Shown here one piece after another: positions 61,394-64,000 of a DNA stretch of 64,000 nt; position 1 is the first letter of the stretch, and every line of letters starts with the position of its first letter. The position numbers and the translations under genes are program-made. The notes below the pieces were generated by a model, which was given only the letters and a program-made list of their open reading frames with translations, was not told the origin of the DNA and searched no databases. Origin of the DNA: Acidobacteriota bacterium. Its GTDB lineage: Bacteria; Acidobacteriota; Thermoanaerobaculia; Multivoradales; J023. The stretch is taken from the NCBI GenBank assembly GCA_029263315.1, contig JAJCXR010000053.1, positions 1-64,000 of the forward strand, read 5' to 3'.

Positions 61394-61879
61394 CTAGCCT
61401 TCGACCCGATCCACCAAACAGCTATAGCAGCCGGGCAAGGCATTGTGCAGATGAAGGTAAGCCACCTTCGGATCGGCAAAGAAGCTGCCGATGCGCTCCT
61501 TCAGCTCTTCCCCCGGCAGGACATCGGCAGCCCGCATCAGGCCCTTGGCGTTGTAGGCACGGACCGATATTTGCCGTCCGTGGACCACTTGCGGCAGCTC
61601 GCCGGGGGCCAGGTTGGCGGGCTGGGCGTTCTCCCGCACGTAGATCGGACCACTGGCCCGGTAGGGACTGTCGACGTCGTGGAATTCGTAGGCTAAGAGA
61701 ATGACCGTCTCCCCCACCTCGGCGTCCTGGAGGCTCACCCGGCAGGGGTAGCCGGGTCTGGCCTCAACTCGGCATCGCCGAGCGCCGCGGGCTCGCAGGG
61801 CCTCGTCGCTGAGCTCAAACAGGGGTTGGAAGGTTTCGATGGGTAGGGGGGAAATCTGGAAAGGATGAACATTTGGCAT
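61394..61879 (-). CDS. DUF1203 family protein
   Basis: Predicted 161-aa protein of the DUF1203 family. The pattern CRVSLQDAEVGETVILLAYEFHD and late DPKVAYLHLHNALPGCYSC are typical. Function unknown. ATG 61879 is set by GGAG seven bases upstream; the frame continues into the 18-bp tandem repeat before it. That repeat contains a second copy of the ribosome site. Confidence 0.85.
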   Translation of the reverse strand: MPNVHPFQISPLPIETFQPLFELSDEALRARGARRCRVEARPGYPCRVSLQDAEVGETVILLAYEFHDVDSPYRASGPIYVRENAQPANLAPGELPQVVHGRQISVRAYNAKGLMRAADVLPGEELKERIGSFFADPKVAYLHLHNALPGCYSCLVDRVEG

Positions 61880-61882
61880 CGC

Positions 61883-61956
61883 CGTCTCCTGGGTTGTTAC
61901 CGTCTCCTGGGTTGTTACCGTCTCCCGGATCGTCACCGGGTCACCGGGTCACCGGG
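61883..61956. repeat. 18-bp tandem repeat (plus 8-bp repeat) before the DUF1203 gene
   Basis: Two perfect 18-bp units at 61883-61900 and 61901-61918, a degenerate third at 61919-61936, then CGGGTCAC repeated twice at 61937-61952. The unit carries the Shine-Dalgarno sequence of the DUF1203 gene. Confidence 0.9.
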
Positions 61957-62000
61957 AGCGTATGGCGTAGGCGATGGCGGGTTCTATCCGCTTCTTGTGG

Positions 62001-63305
62001 TCAAATCCCGGGTCGACCGGATTTCAGCTTGGCGACGAGCCACAGGCCCGTCACCGCCAGCACGACGGCGGAGAGGGCGACGACGGAGGCGGTGGACAAC
62101 AGGGACGGGCGGTCGAGAAGATTGGTCACGGCGCTGATCACCCCCCGCACACCGAGCAGCACGGCGATGACCACCACGGCCCCCAGGGCGAGGTTCTGGC
62201 CTGGGCCGTTGGCGGCATCCCCAAGCTGTTGCCGATCGTTCATCACCAGGAAGAGAAAGAGAGCCACCCAGGGCAGCAGGATTCCGTTGAGGGCTTGGGC
62301 GGCGATGATCGCCGGCACCGGGCGCACCTCCAACAGGCCGAAGGTGACCCCCGCCCCGAGCACGGCGAGCCACACCAGGCGGTAGCGCCAGGCGCCGTCG
62401 GCCCAGCGGAGATCCTCAGACCCTTTGTGGAACAGGCTACGGGCCGTCAAGGCGGCAGCCAGGGGGGCGGTGATGGCGGACGAAAACCCCGCCGCGAAGA
62501 GACCGAGGGCAAAGCAGGCGGGGGCCCAGGGGCCCAGCTCGCTGGCCAAGACTTCGGCCAAGCTTTCGAAGCTGAAGTCGCCGCCGACGGCGCTACCCAC
62601 CACCACCACCGCCATGGAGATCAAACCGCCGAGGCCGATGGCCACCGCCAGGCCCTGGCGGGTATGGCGCAACTCTTGGCCCTGGGCCAGGCCGGAGCCC
62701 AGGAACAGGTTGTAGGGCACGACGGTGGTGCCCACCAGGCCGATGACCAGCAGGCCGCTGCCGTCGGGCAGGTGGGGCCACACCAGGCCGCTGACAAGCT
62801 GCGACAGGGGCGGCGCCAGGACGATGGCGGTGGCCAGGAAACCGGCCCCCATCATCGCCACCAGCAGGCTGAGCACAAGCACCACCTGGCGGCTGGAGCC
62901 GAAGCCCAGCAGCAGAGCAGCCGAGACGCCGCAGAGGACGGTCAGGATCTGCGGCGACAGATCGACCGCCAAGCGCGCACCGGCCACCCCGCCGAGGATG
63001 TTGCCCGCCTCGTAGGCGGCGCAACCCAGCAGGATGGCACCGAGGATCACCACCAATACCAACCAGGCGCCGAGGCCGTGGTCGAAATGCCGCCGCAGGG
63101 CCTCGCCGAGGGTACGTCCGGAGGTGATGGTCAGGCGGGCGCTGGCCTCTTGCAAGACGTAACAGGCCACGGTGGCGAAGACCAGGGCCCAGAGGAGGGT
63201 CAGGCCGTGCCCCGAGCCGGCCCGGGCGGCGGTGGTGACGGTGCCGGGCCCGAGGAAAGCGGCCGCGATGACGGCGCCCCCCACCCTGGCCCACCAGCCG
63301 CTCAC
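62001..63305 (-). CDS. Nramp-like transporter lacking the DPGN motif
   Basis: Predicted 434-aa protein with 11 membrane segments and the Nramp layout. In helix 1, where metal-transporting Nramps have DPGN, it reads GPGTVTT, and the helix 6 site reads VVPYNLFLG instead of the usual MPH. The metal-binding residues of Mn/Fe transporters are thus missing, so the substrate may be another ion or none. GTG 63305 overlaps the upstream stop as GTGA; ATG 63323 is possible. Adjacent to a hydantoinase gene. Confidence 0.85.
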   Translation of the reverse strand: MSGWWARVGGAVIAAAFLGPGTVTTAARAGSGHGLTLLWALVFATVACYVLQEASARLTITSGRTLGEALRRHFDHGLGAWLVLVVILGAILLGCAAYEAGNILGGVAGARLAVDLSPQILTVLCGVSAALLLGFGSSRQVVLVLSLLVAMMGAGFLATAIVLAPPLSQLVSGLVWPHLPDGSGLLVIGLVGTTVVPYNLFLGSGLAQGQELRHTRQGLAVAIGLGGLISMAVVVVGSAVGGDFSFESLAEVLASELGPWAPACFALGLFAAGFSSAITAPLAAALTARSLFHKGSEDLRWADGAWRYRLVWLAVLGAGVTFGLLEVRPVPAIIAAQALNGILLPWVALFLFLVMNDRQQLGDAANGPGQNLALGAVVVIAVLLGVRGVISAVTNLLDRPSLLSTASVVALSAVVLAVTGLWLVAKLKSGRPGI

Positions 63306-64000
63306 GGTTCCTCGCGGCCCCATGCGCCTCCCCCCGGGGTCGCCAATACGAGACGGTCCCCCGCCTGCAGCTCAGCACGATCCATGCCCTCCAGGTCTTG
63401 GCGACTGCCGTCGCGACGCAGAATGTGCTGCTCTCCCACCGCCCCGTCACCGCCCCCTGCCATGCCGTAGGGTGCCACCCGCCGATGTTGCGACAGCAGC
63501 GACAGGGCTACCGGTTGTAGAAAGTGCAGCTCCCGCACGACGCCGTCGCCGCCGTGGTACCGGCCGCGTCCGCCGGATCCGTGGCGGATCTCAAAGCGTT
63601 CCAGACGCACCGGAAAACGGTGCTCCAGCACCTCCGAATCGGTGATCCGGGTATTGGTCATGTGGCTGTGCACGGCGCTGGTGCCGTGCCAAGTGGGCCC
63701 GGCGCCGCTACCGCCGCACACCGTTTCGTAGTAGCCGAAGGTGGCGTCACCGAAGAGCACGTTGTTCATCGTGCCTTGGCTGCAGGCGGCGAGGCCGAAG
63801 GCCAGCAGCAAGGTGTCCACCAGGCGTTGACTGGTCTCGACGTTGCCCCCCACCACCGCCGGAGCGCGCCGCGGGTCGTCGTCGAAGTGGGGTGCCAGGA
63901 AGCAGTCCGGCGGCACCTGCAAGGTGACCGGTTCCATCAAACCTTCGTTGAGCGGCAGGGGCTCGTCCAACAACAGTCGGAGCACGTAGAGCACGGCGCT
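63302..64000 (-). CDS. Hydantoinase B/5-oxoprolinase B-type protein, partial
   Basis: The C-terminal 232 residues of a hydantoinase B-family protein; its 5' end lies beyond the window. NVETSQRLVDTLLLAFGLA, the MNNVLFG segment, and the late MTNTRITDSEVLEHRFPVR and GSGGRGRYHGGDGVVRE motifs are typical. HyuB works with HyuA in ATP-dependent opening of 5-oxoproline or hydantoins. Its stop overlaps the GTG of the Nramp-like gene, so the transporter may belong to the same pathway. Confidence 0.9.
   Translation of the reverse strand, partial: SAVLYVLRLLLDEPLPLNEGLMEPVTLQVPPDCFLAPHFDDDPRRAPAVVGGNVETSQRLVDTLLLAFGLAACSQGTMNNVLFGDATFGYYETVCGGSGAGPTWHGTSAVHSHMTNTRITDSEVLEHRFPVRLERFEIRHGSGGRGRYHGGDGVVRELHFLQPVALSLLSQHRRVAPYGMAGGGDGAVGEQHILRRDGSRQDLEGMDRAELQAGDRLVLATPGGGAWGREEP

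Noticed and set aside
61974..63470. 498-codon frame on the plus strand
   Set aside because: Antisense to the Nramp-like gene; low-complexity His/Gln/Gly composition.
1..64000. tRNA, rRNA or riboswitch genes
   Set aside because: I scanned the gaps for T-loop motifs and long paired elements and saw no complete fold; a covariance search would settle it.

Overview
The window is GC-rich bacterial chromosome (no rRNA, tRNA, phage or plasmid backbone seen) carrying about 50 protein genes. Several traits suggest a Gram-negative, Acidobacteriota-like organism: a Ser/Thr kinase with a TPR tail next to an ECF sigma factor of the TIGR02999 type, a long MoxR/DUF58/VWA/ABC operon, lipoproteins, an LpxL-like acyltransferase, and frequent GTG/TTG starts. 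This placement is inference; no marker gene is present to prove it.

Layout. 0.4-13.1 kb: one minus-strand operon of eight genes (coiled membrane protein, MoxR ATPase, membrane protein, ABC ATPase, ABC permease, DUF58, BatA-like protein, double-VWA protein), almost every junction a 4-nt stop/start overlap. 13.6-16.8 kb: a TAXI-type TRAP transporter. 16.8-21.9 kb: an AlkD-like protein behind a leader peptide, then pyruvate dehydrogenase E1 and E2. 22.1-26.2 kb: lytic transglycosylase, XerD-like recombinase, a LeuA/NifV-type synthase coupled to a beta-decarboxylating dehydrogenase. 26.3-33.0 kb: DUF2071 protein, M28 lipoprotein peptidase, PqqB-like MBL hydrolase, aldo/keto reductase, double-CDGSH protein, exported methyltransferase. 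33.05-33.27 kb: a MITE-like element. 33.3-37.8 kb: acyltransferase-ACP-acyl-AMP ligase cassette, a glycosyltransferase and Tpx. 37.9-43.4 kb: S1/P1 nuclease, a Cys-repeat protein, a nucleosidase-like protein, PncA and NadE. 43.7-49.4 kb: dockerin-like protein, unknown exported protein, kinase plus sigma factor, SlyX. 49.5-54.5 kb: PncB, glycosyltransferase, beta-helix protein, hydrolase. 54.8-61.0 kb: TrxB, MgChl-type ATPase, VWA protein, DUF4097-like protein, MATE exporter, TrmL. 61.0-64.0 kb: two small conserved proteins, an Nramp-like transporter, and a hydantoinase B cut by the window edge.

The most distinctive property is a recurrent pattern of short tandem duplications, usually 15 bp or another multiple of three, two to five copies, sitting at the very start or end of genes and duplicating a lipobox, a Shine-Dalgarno site, a stop codon or start codons. 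Other notable items are the MITE-like element with TAA flanks, a His-rich exported methyltransferase, a four-cysteine repeat protein, an Nramp-like protein lacking the DPGN motif, and a leader peptide with a near-perfect ribosome binding site ahead of the AlkD-like gene.
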